From Prosopocoilus inquinatus (taxonomy: Eukaryota; Arthropoda; Insecta; Coleoptera; Lucanidae), in the NCBI GenBank assembly GCA_036172665.1, contig CM069869.1, positions 2,480,001-2,544,000 of the forward strand: a stretch of DNA of 64,000 nt, in the 5' to 3' direction. Below are positions 10,960 to 26,600 of the stretch, piece after piece (position 1 is the first letter of the stretch; every line of letters begins with the position of its first letter). The notes under the pieces were generated by a model. The model had not been told where the DNA came from, did not search any database, and saw only the letters and a program-made list of their open reading frames with translations. A program made the translations under genes and the position numbers.

Positions 10960-11720
10960 GCGAAATTTGCCATTTGGGGTTTGAAAGATTGCCGTACTTT
11001 TCATTTATTTTTTCTTTGCTTTTTCTTCTGTATTTCGCATTTTTCTTCTTTTTAATCGATTTGGTTTTCGCATATTATTGACATTTTTTACAGTTCTCTT
11101 CTGCTTCCCGTGAATTTTTATTTTTCATAGATTTTCATTTCTTTTTTGTCAATCTTAATATCGTGGTGCTTCTATTTTTTCTAATTCATTTTATGCTTTC
11201 TCTTTTGTTTATTTTAATCAAACTATTTTTTACATTTTGTTGTTCGACTCCTTTGTACAGTTGTCTTTTGTTTTCAACTAATTTTTTTTCATTCGGAGAT
11301 TTGTTTTATTGTTCATCTTAGTCGTTAATCTTTTTCTTCTGTTTTCCTCTGTCTTTTATATTTTCGCACTATGTATTTTTCTTACGCTTTTCTCATCGAA
11401 TTGATTTTTTTTCGCGTTTTATTAGCGGTTTTTGTATTTAATAGTTTTTCTTTTTGTTTTTCTTACAGTTAGCTTTTATATATTACGAATTTTTTTATTC
11501 GTTCGGAAAATGGTTGTATTTCCTTCGGCTTGGTGTTGTCGATCCTCTTTTGTTGTTTGTATTCACTTCATTCTTTCTATTTTGTTGCTGTTTCTTTCGT
11601 TACTTTTATTTTTGATTGTTTGCATGCTTCACTTATTTTTTTTTTAATTTGTTCGGATTTTTGATATTGCAAATCGTAGATTTTCCGTTTAGTTTTATTT
11701 TTATTTACTATTTTTCGGAT
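10960..11720 (+). repeat. T-rich low-complexity tract
   Basis: A continuous pyrimidine-rich strand (TTTTCTTTTG, TTTATTTTT phrases). All frames here are Phe/Leu/Ser-rich artefacts. Composition matches the tracts at 4.3-4.8, 35.1-37.7 and 55.7-58.1 kb. Confidence 0.6.
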
Positions 11721-12879
11721 ATCTTTGTTCTTTGCTAGAAATGCGCACCAATGAACAATGCACATTGTATGCGAAGTCATGACAACTCTCCGAAATGGCA
11801 TAAGTCTGTTAATCGTCAACAGAGGATTTTAACGTCATTTTTTATTTTAAAGATATTATTGTAATACCCACTCCAAATCTGGTATAAAATGCACCCAGTT
11901 GGCAGCACTGTCCTTTAATAAACAATGCAAGCGTAGGACAGCGATGGACAGATTTGGTTCTGTATCTGGTCACCGTATCTGGCACAGGTATCTGGTTCAG
12001 AGATAACTGTAGAGACAGTCGAATATTTCGGCCTTGATAGACAAATTCCATTTGGATTGACAACACTGATTCAATGTGCGGCACAGGAGTGCGTTCAAAA
12101 ATTAACACTCCGACCGGGCGAGGTGTAATGACTAAAGCTTGGACATTCCTAGGATATCTGATAAAAACCAATATAAAGGTAAAACAGAGCAGCGGCGTAG
12201 ATTTTAACATCACCGCTGAACGGTTTATATGCCCGAGGCACTCTCATTGCATCAGAAGCAACCATTTGATGTAAATTACGTGTGTGACAGAATTATCTTT
12301 ATATTTTCTTTGAAATTAGTAATTATGAAAACATTATAATTCTTTAATGTAACTGCACCGTCACTGCAAAAAGAATGCGTGTTCATTTGTGAATGTTTCG
12401 GTTATATAAACAAGTTTTTTTATATCCAGTCGACTAGTATTGTAGTGGTTACTGTCTGCTCATAGACTTCTCAGGCTCCGACTGGTTTATTGTTTTGTTT
12501 TTACACGTCAGACGCGTTAAAGATTAGAAGTTTTTCCGACTCCGAGCGCTTCAGCGTTTTAGTAGTTCTTGGTATATTTAACGAGACCTTCCGCCTAAAA
12601 TCCGTCTAGGTCTGGTAATGACGTTTCACAATGGAGTGCATGCTGGACTGCGTTTGTATATGAACCCAGAAGGAACAGGTAGTGTGAACACGTGATATTT
12701 TAAGAAAGCCAAATTTATTATTGAGGCACTTGATGGCCGTTGAAAACAGTTGCAAAATTGTGAATGACATGTAGAGATGGAATTCCACCCGATGGAATCG
12801 ATTACACCGGTGGAAACACGGAATGAAACCGGTGCATTGAGTGCATTGCCCATTTGCGTATATTTACATAAGACATAAT
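11721..12879. other. Gene-free intergenic DNA with scattered repeat words
   Basis: Contains CACCAATGAACAATGCACAT at 11747, matching a repeat just downstream of the GABA-receptor stop (about 32267). Also has GTTGGCAGCACTG at 11898. Overlapping open frames at 11842-12274 on both strands show no recognisable domain. Confidence 0.35.
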
Positions 12880-12946
12880 GGGGGAACGCCGTTGCTCTGT
12901 AGGTGCTCTATTAATAGAGTATCTACAGAGCAACGGCGTTCCCCCC
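12880..12946. repeat. 67-bp near-perfect palindrome
   Basis: GGGGGAACGCCGTTGCTCTG at 12880 pairs with CAGAGCAACGGCGTTCCCCC ending near 12946, centred on ATTAAT. Only two mismatches lie in the inner arms. The GC-rich stem would fold into a very stable hairpin. Confidence 0.85.
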
Positions 12947-15163
12947 ACTCTCGATTTCTTGGAAGAATCGTGATTTCATTCATAAAGAGATAGCCGGCAA
13001 ATAAATACAACCGTCGCAGTTGGGTGGTGGGGATACTCTTCTCTGCTGGCGCCCATTCCTGCATAGAGTATGAAATCGATCGCAGAAAAAGTATATTAAG
13101 TATTTACATAGTTGTCAGATATTTTGTTTGAAAATATCATTTTATAAAACTTGTGTCAAAAAAACAATTTTAATAAATTTCTGTTTAACGTTGGGCCATA
13201 TTAAATGACCGAAATTTTGGAAAAATATAATTGAAGAATCTGTTCAAGCAACTTCAAACTCTTGTAACTTGAAAAATCAATAGCATAGGAATGTAAACAG
13301 CCGGAATTTTACTCCTAATGTATATTTTCCTAATTATTAAATAAGTCTGGCGTATTCCTTTTCAATGACTCGTAAAAGAATCTAAATTGCGAATGTCTAA
13401 ATTATTTTTATCAGGGACTTGCCGTGCCCGAGACTAAACATTATTGTGATAACATTTTTTTTTCTCTTGCTGTGGCGTGGGAAATAAACCCGGGGGAATG
13501 TAATTCAACACACGCAAAAAGAGTAGTTCAGACGGAAAACGTCAGGTGGCAGCAGTCACTGGGTTGGGGTGGGTTAATTTTGACGTAATTTTGAGATAAG
13601 ATTCAGGTTGTATGACACCTTCGGAGAAAGGAAACGAATTAATATTCGGTCATCACTCTTCAAGTATGGACTAGTCTCTAATCTTTGTTTTTTTTTCTAA
13701 GTCCCCCCCTTGATCATGTGTTATGTGGTTCGTTCAGAGCATCTCCAGAAAGAATTCACTGCGGAGTCCTACCTTAGATTAGGGGTGGCTTCTCTCTAAA
13801 TATCAGGTATAGTTTGCTCACCCCCCTTTTTGTATAAGCCGAATTTCTTTTACTTTTTACTTCAATATATTCTTTATAGTTAGCAGCAATGTATTTTCCT
13901 TAATTTACTTATTTTCAGTAATGCCTGACGACTGTACACAGTTCTAAAGCCTCTGACCTTTTAAATATTTTAATCAGTGTCTTAAAATAAGATACTTGGT
14001 GTCAGCGAAAATACCGAAGTTTTATATAACCCAAAACTCCTTTTGGTACTTAAAAAGAAAAGAACAAGATACCCATTGTTCAAAATTATTTTTATTTCCC
14101 TTAAATCGGCCCCCTACAGTAGGTGGTGCTGCAACCAGGAATCTTTTAATGAATCTTTTTGTTTTATTTCAAAAGTAAAAACAGCAGTGCCATCCTACAG
14201 GAATATTTTGTGTAAGATATTAGGGTCAGATTGATTTAGTGATATGTGACGTATAGGGAATGTATACTATTTTGAAGACACCCAGTATAAACAAAGCCAT
14301 TCACAGCACTCTGGATACCGAATAAAAAAAAAACAATCGATATATTTTTCTATAACTGCCAAAAAAACGTTAACATTTTGTCTCATTTGCCAAGCCCGAA
14401 GCCTGTTTTCCACATACATTCCTTGTATGTTAACAACACAAAAAAAATATTTTTGCTTCTAATAGTATAATCTAGTATTAATTATGTACGTGAAGTATTT
14501 TTTTACGCACTTAATATAATAATAACTATTTATTTAGGTATTTCAATACCAATTAAACCACAAAAACTTCTGAAAGCTTTTATTCAAGTAACAAAGAGGA
14601 AACGTTGCGTTTATCATTAATTGCAAGGGGAAACGTCGGACGGCAAGAAAACACGTGAAAAGGATTCGTGCGCTACGAATAAACTGCATGAGTAAATTTT
14701 TATTTTAGCAACGAATAGGAGTACTAAGTAAAACTGTGAAAAAGTAATTGTAAGTACTTAGAAACGAATACTTTCTTTAGTCGAGTAAAAAATACGAGTA
14801 AAGTATTCGTTATTCGGCACAACTCTGGTAATAAACGGTAACAAACGGTAACAAATGAATGTTAGCTTACCGGTAACATTGGAAATTTACCGTATGGAAA
14901 CGTGGTAATTTTAGCAACTCACAACACTAGTGCTTTCAATGCAATGGGTTAATTCCCTGGCCAATCTCTAATGATATGTAATGCATTTAACGCTTACATA
15001 AGTAAAAATTTTGGTTTTTCTTTCAAAATTGTAGAAACGTTAGAAAAACTTACATATTGCGTAAAAAGTAAATGCGTTTGAACATATCGTGCTTTTATAA
15101 AATTGACTTCGGCTATTATCGTAACACCTTTTGTTTCACATTGCGCATGACGCTAATTTTTAC
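12947..15163. other. Intergenic DNA upstream of Rbx1
   Basis: No supported gene. Contains several GGTAAC/GTTACC words around 14828-14910 and a short CCCCCCCTT cluster near 13705. The open frames at 13996-14234 have no domain similarity that can be seen. Confidence 0.4.
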
Positions 15164-15366
15164 ATATAAAATAGCGACATCTTACTATCGCTTTTTGACC
15201 TAACATTGCAGTAGGATAGACAAATTGAAGCGGGATTTGCTCCTAATGAGTCCCCCATGCAAGGCGGCCATGCTTGCTGTCAAAGCATAATGAAAGATTT
15301 TAGAAAAATTTTGTGCAAATCGTTCTCACTGCAATCAAAAACGATTTGCACAAAATTTTTCTAAAA
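15164..15366 (+). mobile_element. Short copy of the hammerhead fold-back element, 12-bp TSD
   Basis: The element is flanked by GCTAATTTTTAC at 15152-15163 and 15367-15378, a perfect 12-bp duplication. It shares its first ~170 bp almost exactly with 53591-53760 (ATAAAATAGCGACATCTTAC through TGAGTCCCCCATGCAAGGCG and on to TTTTGTGCAAATCG). The fold-back arms are shortened: the ribozyme part of the 53.6-kb copy is deleted, leaving TCTCACTGCAATCAAAAACG between the arms. It lies about 290 bp upstream of the Rbx1 ATG. Confidence 0.85.
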
Positions 15367-15378
15367 GCTAATTTTTAC

Positions 15379-15658
15379 CTTCGTCGCGACTGAGGAACGC
15401 AGAGTGCACTCAAAAGGTGCGCCCGAATCTTTATTTGAACGCTCGCTGAGGGAGTTTTTCTTAATGCATTTTTGAACGGTTGAGTATCACTCTTACCCCG
15501 AGGTGTGTTATATCTGAACGCACCCCTATTGTGCGGCCACAAACTTGCTAGTCACAAAATAGTATTGGCAGCAATGATAAAGTGAGATAGCTTCCAGTGA
15601 TAAGTGATTTTATTTATAATTTCATTCATAAGCAAAATTTAATAACCAGTTAACTCTT
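15379..15658 (+). promoter_or_regulatory. Probable Rbx1 promoter and 5' UTR
   Basis: This is the interval between the retroposed element and the Rbx1 start codon, somewhat GC-richer at 15380-15450 than its surroundings. No clear TATA box; the transcription start cannot be assigned. Called only from position. Confidence 0.35.
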
Positions 15659-19137
<3,479 letters not shown>

Positions 19138-20660
19138 TCGTGTTCTTTTTGCAGGTATGGACATTAGTGCTGAACATTTTGTTAATAGAACTCATTTCGA
19201 AACGTTTCTGTTATGCTTACAAAAAAAAAAAATTGACGACAGTAATTAATAATATTAAATAAACAGTTCCAATTTCCTGTACATTAATTTCAGTTTATTA
19301 AAAAAAAATCAACTCTTCATTACACATTGTGACATTTATTAAAAGTAGATAGATATAATTGCTTGCAATTGTGAATTTGGTTGATTACTTTAGGTTATTT
19401 ATTTATTTATGTAGGAGGTAGCTAGCTTATATGTATTTCATTCTTTCTGGTTTCGTGACTTGAAAAAACCTACATACATAATATAAGAACTCTTTAGAAT
19501 CTGTGACACAGTTTTCTTCTTTATGTGCAACAAGTTCAGTTTGTTACAACTTTAAAAAAAAAGTTTTACTAAACGAGCTTCGATGATCTGAATTGTTATT
19601 GTCACAGGAGATAAAAAATGCAAGTGTTGAAACAAACACAGAGGAAATTTTGTATGCAAAATAAAAAAAATTTATTACATTATTTATTACATTTGCTAAT
19701 TAAAAATACAATTAAATGTACACATAGTACACGAGAGAAGGAAAAAATTCTAGGAACTTAAACAGTATGGAAATGTGACATTGCTAAAAAAAAAAAAAAA
19801 GAAACGGACAAATGAAATGACGTCATTCATTTTTTTTTTGTACACAAAGTATATAATGAGTGAGTTTCCGAATGATTATTAAACATTAATATATACAAGC
19901 AAATTGCTGCAGTACATGCTTATATACATACAGACAGATTCCTATCCGAATTACCCTATATAAAATTTCAACAGTTACAAGATCAACAAGAATTTAATTA
20001 TTTAATCTTATGGTACATTTAAACAGCGTTTCATCATCGAATTTGAGGTATTAGATTTTATAATGTAATGGAAAATACGAGATAAATGAATGATGAGAAT
20101 ATAAAAAAAAAGTCGGTAGAAAAAATAAATTAACTATTAAAAGAGTTTTAATATTACACAAACGCCAATAATGAATTACTTATTGTGTAAACAACTTGTC
20201 GAGTTTCTGCAGTAAGTGATTCACTCGTCGCATTAAAAAAAAATTACTTAATTTAACATTTACGTCCAAATAAACTGTACCGTAATGGTAAACTAATAGA
20301 TACACTGTTTGTTGATATCACTTGTCATAGGCGTAGAAGCTAGTTTTGCGTTTTGAAAAAACAATTTTTCTATTAGGCCTGATCATCTATCATCAATTAA
20401 TGTGAATTATGCATCATCTAGATTATAAACGTGTGACAATGTGGTATCATCACCATCCAAGTGTTGACAGCATGCAGTAAAAGTTTTTGTTGCAAAAGCT
20501 CTTATAATTTTGTAGCTAAAGACTGGGGAGGATTTACGTACACGCACGTAATTTCTCTGATTAATCAGAGGTTCTTAGTTAAAGCTAAAACTTAGAACAA
20601 GTGATATAAACAAGAATTAACCGCTACGTTCTACTACATCATAAAGTTTAAAAAATTCTG
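19138..20660. other. Convergent 3' UTR region between Rbx1 and Suv4-20
   Basis: The two stop codons are about 1.5 kb apart. TTTATT (minus-strand AATAAA) occurs at 19671-19676 and again shortly after, so Suv4-20 could have a 3' UTR of about 1 kb. Several short A-runs are present. No other gene. Confidence 0.45.
19258..19263 (+). terminator. Candidate poly(A) signal of Rbx1
   Basis: AATAAA 121 bp downstream of the Rbx1 stop codon, the first canonical hexamer after the gene. Inference from position. Confidence 0.45.
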
Positions 20661-23600
20661 CTAGTTGTTGCTAGTGGACGGGATGTCTATAGTGTGGCTT
20701 TCGTTACCAAAAATCAACCGCAACCTCTTCATAGGTGGATTCGGCAAAATAATGTCATGTTTTAACCTGCGTTCTCTCTTGCGATCCTTGGACTTGTGCC
20801 TCTTCTTCCTGTGCGAATAAGGGGTACCACATTGACTATCGACACCTTCCACCCTCAGAACTTCGTATTCCGGCTCGAAACTATCCTCACTAAGACTATT
20901 ACCAGATTCGATTACTTCGTCCAGAACTGGGCTTCGCTTCATCCGCAGCGTCAACTTCAAACGACCGCATTTCTCAGGAGTCTTATCGACACCGCTTTGT
21001 TCCTGAAGCCGGTCCGACGAGGAAATTTTATTAATACAGCTATCTTCAGTGGCAGTATCATTTTCAGACTTGTTTCTCAATTCTTGATTACTTTTGTTTG
21101 TAATACCGTCCTCTAGATCACTTTTAATTTGTATCACATAATCACTACTACTGTTACTACTACTGTTGCCGAAGCTCTTAATATTACGTAAGCGTAACGA
21201 ATCGGATTTAGTGTCTTCATCATCGAACTCGTAAATGTCCTTCTCGTTTTCACTTTTGGTGTCTAGGTTTTCCTTCGACGTGGCAGTGCTGCTAGTGCTT
21301 CCCGTTACTCTAATGGAAGTTCTCATTTGGCCAACGCTGCGAACAATGCCTTCTCTCGACAAGCGCAAGGCAGAATTTCTTAGGGGTGCGTGCGTTTTCA
21401 CGACGTCTTTCAGTTTTTCATCGCCCACCACAAAGTTTTGGTTACTTTCAACGCAGTCTGTCTGTTGTACTTCTAGTCTAGGCATTGATAATTCATCTGA
21501 AATGCTCTGCTTCACACACTGATGGTCATTGTTGTTATCGCTGAGCCGCTTTTGATTTCTTAATATTATCCCATTCGTATTTGCTCCATCTGCAAAGAAT
21601 ACAACTGTGTTACAGTGAATTAGAAATAATCCACGTTGCTAAAATATTATCATTCCCAGGTAAGTCATTTTATTCTATTTATTTATTTATTCATTCATTA
21701 TTACGTCCCTTTATTTTCATTAAAACATTTTCTGGCTTTTTGTTAAGTGACTGACTGACAAGCTTTCACAATTCACTTCTTAAATTTTACGTATTTTTTG
21801 AACGGTTTTCCATTTCTTCTTGATTTCAGAATAAAAATAACAGGCCGTACAAAAAGTAGTTTAATTTCTTTTGAATTTGCACGTCTAATCAGAGAGGGCA
21901 TGACAAGAAGTCAAGTCGCCGGTTTGCAAAATTTTTATCAACGACTTTCATTATTACAATATTTATTGGAGTATTAAAATAATAAAATTAAAAAAATTTC
22001 AGCTGCTTACTTTCAATGCTAAATAAATCAAAACTGTTTTTGGATTATTGTTTTTCCGAAAAGTGACAAGAGCTGTCAAAATTTTAGGTTGGAAAAGCTA
22101 CCGAAACCCAGCGCTTTCTCGAAGAAATTTGTTTTCAGCTGTTTTGAAAGTCTCTTCCAGAATTTAAAAGGACCAGAAGTAATTGCGGCGGCTACAGATT
22201 AACAGATGGCGCCGCTTGTTTCGCTTTTTGTTTTAAACTTTGAAAGCTTTTTTTTTTTAACCATTTCCGTTCAACTTTATTTATTCGACATTGTTTTTGT
22301 AACATTATTTCTTAAATTTTTTAGCGATTTTCAGTTCAGCCTCAACCACAAACAAAGATAACAAAGTTATGGTTATGACCAGAGCCTATCACAGAAAATT
22401 CCAGAACGCGTAACTGCCTCCCACTCAACGCAATTCAACGCCGTGCACTTACTTATTTACTTTTTTTAGTTCCGGACGGAATATGGAGTACTCTTGACCG
22501 TGGAACCCCTCTACTCGTGTCACGCCAGTGAAAACTGAATTAAATTCGATAGGCTCTGGTTATGACTCATAGTAAAAGGCGGAAAAGAAATTAAAGGATG
22601 CAAAATTAATTGCGGCTACAAATTAAGAATTGTTTTTGTAACGTAATTTTTTGAATTTTTAGCGTTTTTCAGTTGCTTTGAAATTTCTTCCCCACAAATA
22701 AAGAGAACAAAGTTACGACTCATGGTAACAGATGGCGCCATTAATGTTTTTTTATTTAATTCCTGACGAAGCTATTAATCTGTAGCGAAACGTTGAGTGT
22801 ATTTCCTATCATAATTCTGTCCGATTCAAGATTAGAAAAACCTTTTACTTACGTTTCTTTTTTTTTAATTCAAAATCGTGTCAAGTACGTTGTTCTTGAA
22901 GGCTTTTCAGTTGTTTTCCGGTAAATAAAAAGTACGATGCTATGGCTCAGGGCAATAGATGGCGCCACATGTGCACGTAAATTCTTTTGCTTTAACTATT
23001 TAAGTCAGTATAAAATTTTCTTTATTCAAATTTCTTTTCGGGACAATATTCTTGAACGTTTTTCAATTGTTTTGGAAGCTCTTCCCGGCAAATTACAAAT
23101 TTACTGCTCGAATTACCAGAGGGCGTCGTTTATTCGAAATTGATGCCTAGTTTTTTTTTTAGTGTTCCAGCTGTTTTGAAATAATTGTTTTCCGGCAACA
23201 ATATCTCCAAAATTCTTTCTCTTTTTTTTATTTATTGCAGACTATTCTCTATTTGAGAAATATAATTTTTTTCAGAAATCTTTGAAGTGTGACTTACAAA
23301 TAATAAGTTTTCACTTTTCCGCGTCTGTGAATCTTTAGAGATAAAAAGCCTTAGTGTAGACAGTCCATTGAACACTGGTGTTTGCGTGGTTGCCTATAAT
23401 AAAGGCTCTTGGCATATTTTCTTTGTTAAAAACTATAACTTTTACACAAATCACTGAGATTATGAAATTTTTCTAATTTTTTAATAATGAAAATGATTTT
23501 TCCATTTATCCCTGATTTCAGAATTGAAATAATACGCCCACAAAAACTAGTAATTTTTTTTTTAATAATGGTAAGAAGTTTTCAATTGCCTTTAAAAATT

Positions 23601-26600
23601 ATAAAAAAAACAAGAAGCCTTAATATAGGCAACCTAATGAACACAGTCGTTTTGTGGTTGCCTATAGTGAAGGCTTATTTTTTTATTTTTTTTTTTTGTT
23701 AAAACCTGTTGTAGACTTTTACACAAATCACTAAGATTATGCAACTTTTTTATTTTTTTAATACTGAAAACGATTTTTCTATTTCTTCCTGATTTCAGAA
23801 TTGAAATAATACGCGTACAAAAACTAGTACTTTAATTTTTCTGTTTTAATTTTCATAATATTTAATAATTGTGAAAAATATTCAATTGCCTTTCAAAATT
23901 ATGAACAATTAATTCTAGTAACACACGTATTTAGAAAATGATAAATCAAAGTTTTCAAAAAACAAGACGCTTTAGTATAGGCAACTCAAGGACACAGCCG
24001 GTTATGCGGTTGCCTATAGTGCAGGCTTTTTAATATTAAAAACTATTTTTCATTTTCTTTTTTAATTTAAAAGAACAAATTTGTACTTTTAGTAGACTAA
24101 TGCAGCAAATTATTAAATTATTTTCAGAATTAAAAATAACAATAAAAATAAGTAAGAAAATAATTATTATATACAAGAAGCATTAAAAAAAATATCGCAT
24201 ACGTACAACAAAATATTAAATTAAATTTCCAGTTCTTCAATTAAGAAGAATGTAATAATCTAGTAATTGTTATAAGATAGAAAAAATAATTAAAAGAATA
24301 GAAAAATGAAAGAAGAAAAACTGAACATGTTGACATGGAAAAACAAATTATTTAATAATGATCTAAAGAAATTAATTGAGAAGTCAAAAAAGATATTATT
24401 CTGTATAGTACATACAATTTAATGAAATATGTACCTGTTCCAGATAATTCCTTTCCGTTTTCTTGACCCTCGCTGAAACTTTTATTTTCTTGAGGCGCTT
24501 CACACACAAGATCGTGATCGCTATAACTCGTACTGCTGCTGGCGTTACTCTGCAGATCATCCAACAAATTCGACCTCGAAATACTATGATTAGCAGATTC
24601 CATTAGTTCCTGATTCGCTTGCCGAGCATGTCTCCTCTGCAATCTCGACGCTCTAGACAATTTACTACTACTTGTTGAAGTTGAATTATGTATACTATTG
24701 ATCACAGACTTTTTATCGTTTCTTTTTTTATCACGTAAATTATGCGAATCGTGATGAGATAAACTCCTTAAGCTAGAGGTAGAATTTCGATCCTTCCGCT
24801 GAAACTCCCCGATGTCTGAGAACTTGCAGCCCTGCGCGATCAACAGCTCGGCGTCGTACTTCGTGAGTCCTTTCTGACGCAGCTCCTTGATGCTCAGGGG
24901 GGCAATGATTTTGTTACTGTCTTGCACATGACCGTTGCACTGTTCCCCCGTCGCACTTTTATTCTGCAACTTCTGTTTAGTCCTATTTATTCTATTGTCA
25001 GTTTCCCGTAGTCTATAACCGTTTTCTTCTTTCACTTCCGAGTCCTTTGCGAAAGCCCCGGTCCCACGACGCTCACAAGTTTCACATTCACAAAAGCAGT
25101 TCTTGTCACCGAAAAAGTCCTCACCGTAAAAACACGTGATTTCTTCATCTTCTTCTATGTCGCGCAGCACTTTAACACAAGCCGTATCCCGTCCTGTTGC
25201 AACGAATTTACAATTCGCCCTACAATCATGGTTGATGTAGGCGGCAGGGCCTAACCACAACTGCGCACAATTTTTCCTGCAGCTGTACATGACGGAGAAG
25301 TCGTTCTTGCCCGTGTGCAGCAACATCTTCTCTTCTTCTTCTGTTAGTTCCGCGATGCATCCGACTAGGCATTCAATTTTGTCGTTTTTATACCATTTCT
25401 TCGTTGCCGAGATTTTCGCACCCTTTTGACCTTCCAGCGAGTATCGATAACACGGTTTGATAACGAATCCGGAGTCTTTGTCGAAAACTCTTAGGTATCT
25501 ATAAATCTAAGTTATCAAAGTTAGAAAAAAACGGTGTAATTTCGGATTAAAAAGTTTTGAGCCTCATTTTTAAAATTGAATAAAAATGAATCCAAAAAAA
25601 GAGGAACAACAGACTGACATACTTAACATAATTATTTAATTGTTAAGGCCCGGTATTATAAACGCAAATTAAATTTATTCTACAGTTTAATATTTTATAA
25701 TAACGGACCTAAAGAGTTTTTTATTTTCCTTGAAATATTTCTTGACATTCGGAGGTTTCCTCTGACTTTTCACCAAAATTTTTCACTATTCGTTGCAATT
25801 ATTAAACTTTTCTTTTATAAGTTTAAATGATTTTTTCTTGATTTCAGAACAGAAATAATGATAAAGATGTACAGTCGTGAGCAAAAAATTTTGATCATCA
25901 TTGATTGTCAAGGATTTGGTCTTGTTTTGAATTTTATTAAAATTTCATTATAAGGAAATTCATGTATTAATTTTGAATACTGGGAATAATTTAAAATTAA
26001 AAACTGACATCTTGATTGACACTGAAAACCAAAATTTGTTGCTCATGACTAGAAAAATTGATATTTTATTAATTTTTTTTATTATCTCCTGTATTATGGG
26101 GAAAATTGCTGAATTATCTTTTAAAATTAAAATCAGTTAATACTTTTAATAACACACCTGCACATTTAAAACCTAATTTAAATTTTTCAAAAAAAAAACA
26201 AACATACTATAGGCAACCCATGTAATACAGCGGTAAGCATGGTTGCCTATATTGAAGGCTGCACCAATCTCTTTCTGTTAAAACATGAGAAATTTTTTCA
26301 CACTCTGCTTATGTTAGGCAATTATATGTCTTTTTCAATATTTAAAACAATTTTCATTTTCTTCACATTTTAGAGAACAAATTAGCATTCACATTTCCAG
26401 TTTTTCGATTAACTTTTGCACTGGACTGATGAGTAGCTACATTGTAATCAGTATTGCCAACTTAGGGAAAAAGTCGGTAAATCAACAAACAAAAGCAAAT
26501 CTCTGTCGTAATACTGATTTGCAAGATGAAAATTTCTGAAGAAAACAAGGAAAAAAAAAACAAATGACTAAATTTTCGTTGAGGAAAAAATTTTGGTTAA

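Larger units (their letters stand above)
21690..24070. repeat. Diverged repeat array in Suv4-20 intron 2
   Basis: Two kinds of unit recur. One carries TGATTTCAGAATTGAAATAA followed by 'tacg..tacaaaaactagta' (copies near 21830, 23513, 23792, and a diverged one at 25845 in intron 1). The other carries an (A)CAGATGGCGCCA core with a 'ttttcagttgtttt...cttcc.ggcaaa' upstream phrase (near 22203, 22730, 22958, 23115). Units of roughly 150-350 bp are arranged head to tail. No coding frame is supported here. Confidence 0.65.

Noticed and set aside
10842..11819. Leu/Phe-rich frames that look like membrane proteins
   Set aside because: Same low-complexity T-rich tract as elsewhere in the window; no splice sites or conserved residues.
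20796..21522. Plus-strand frames of about 100 codons
   Set aside because: Shadows of the third Suv4-20 coding exon on the opposite strand.
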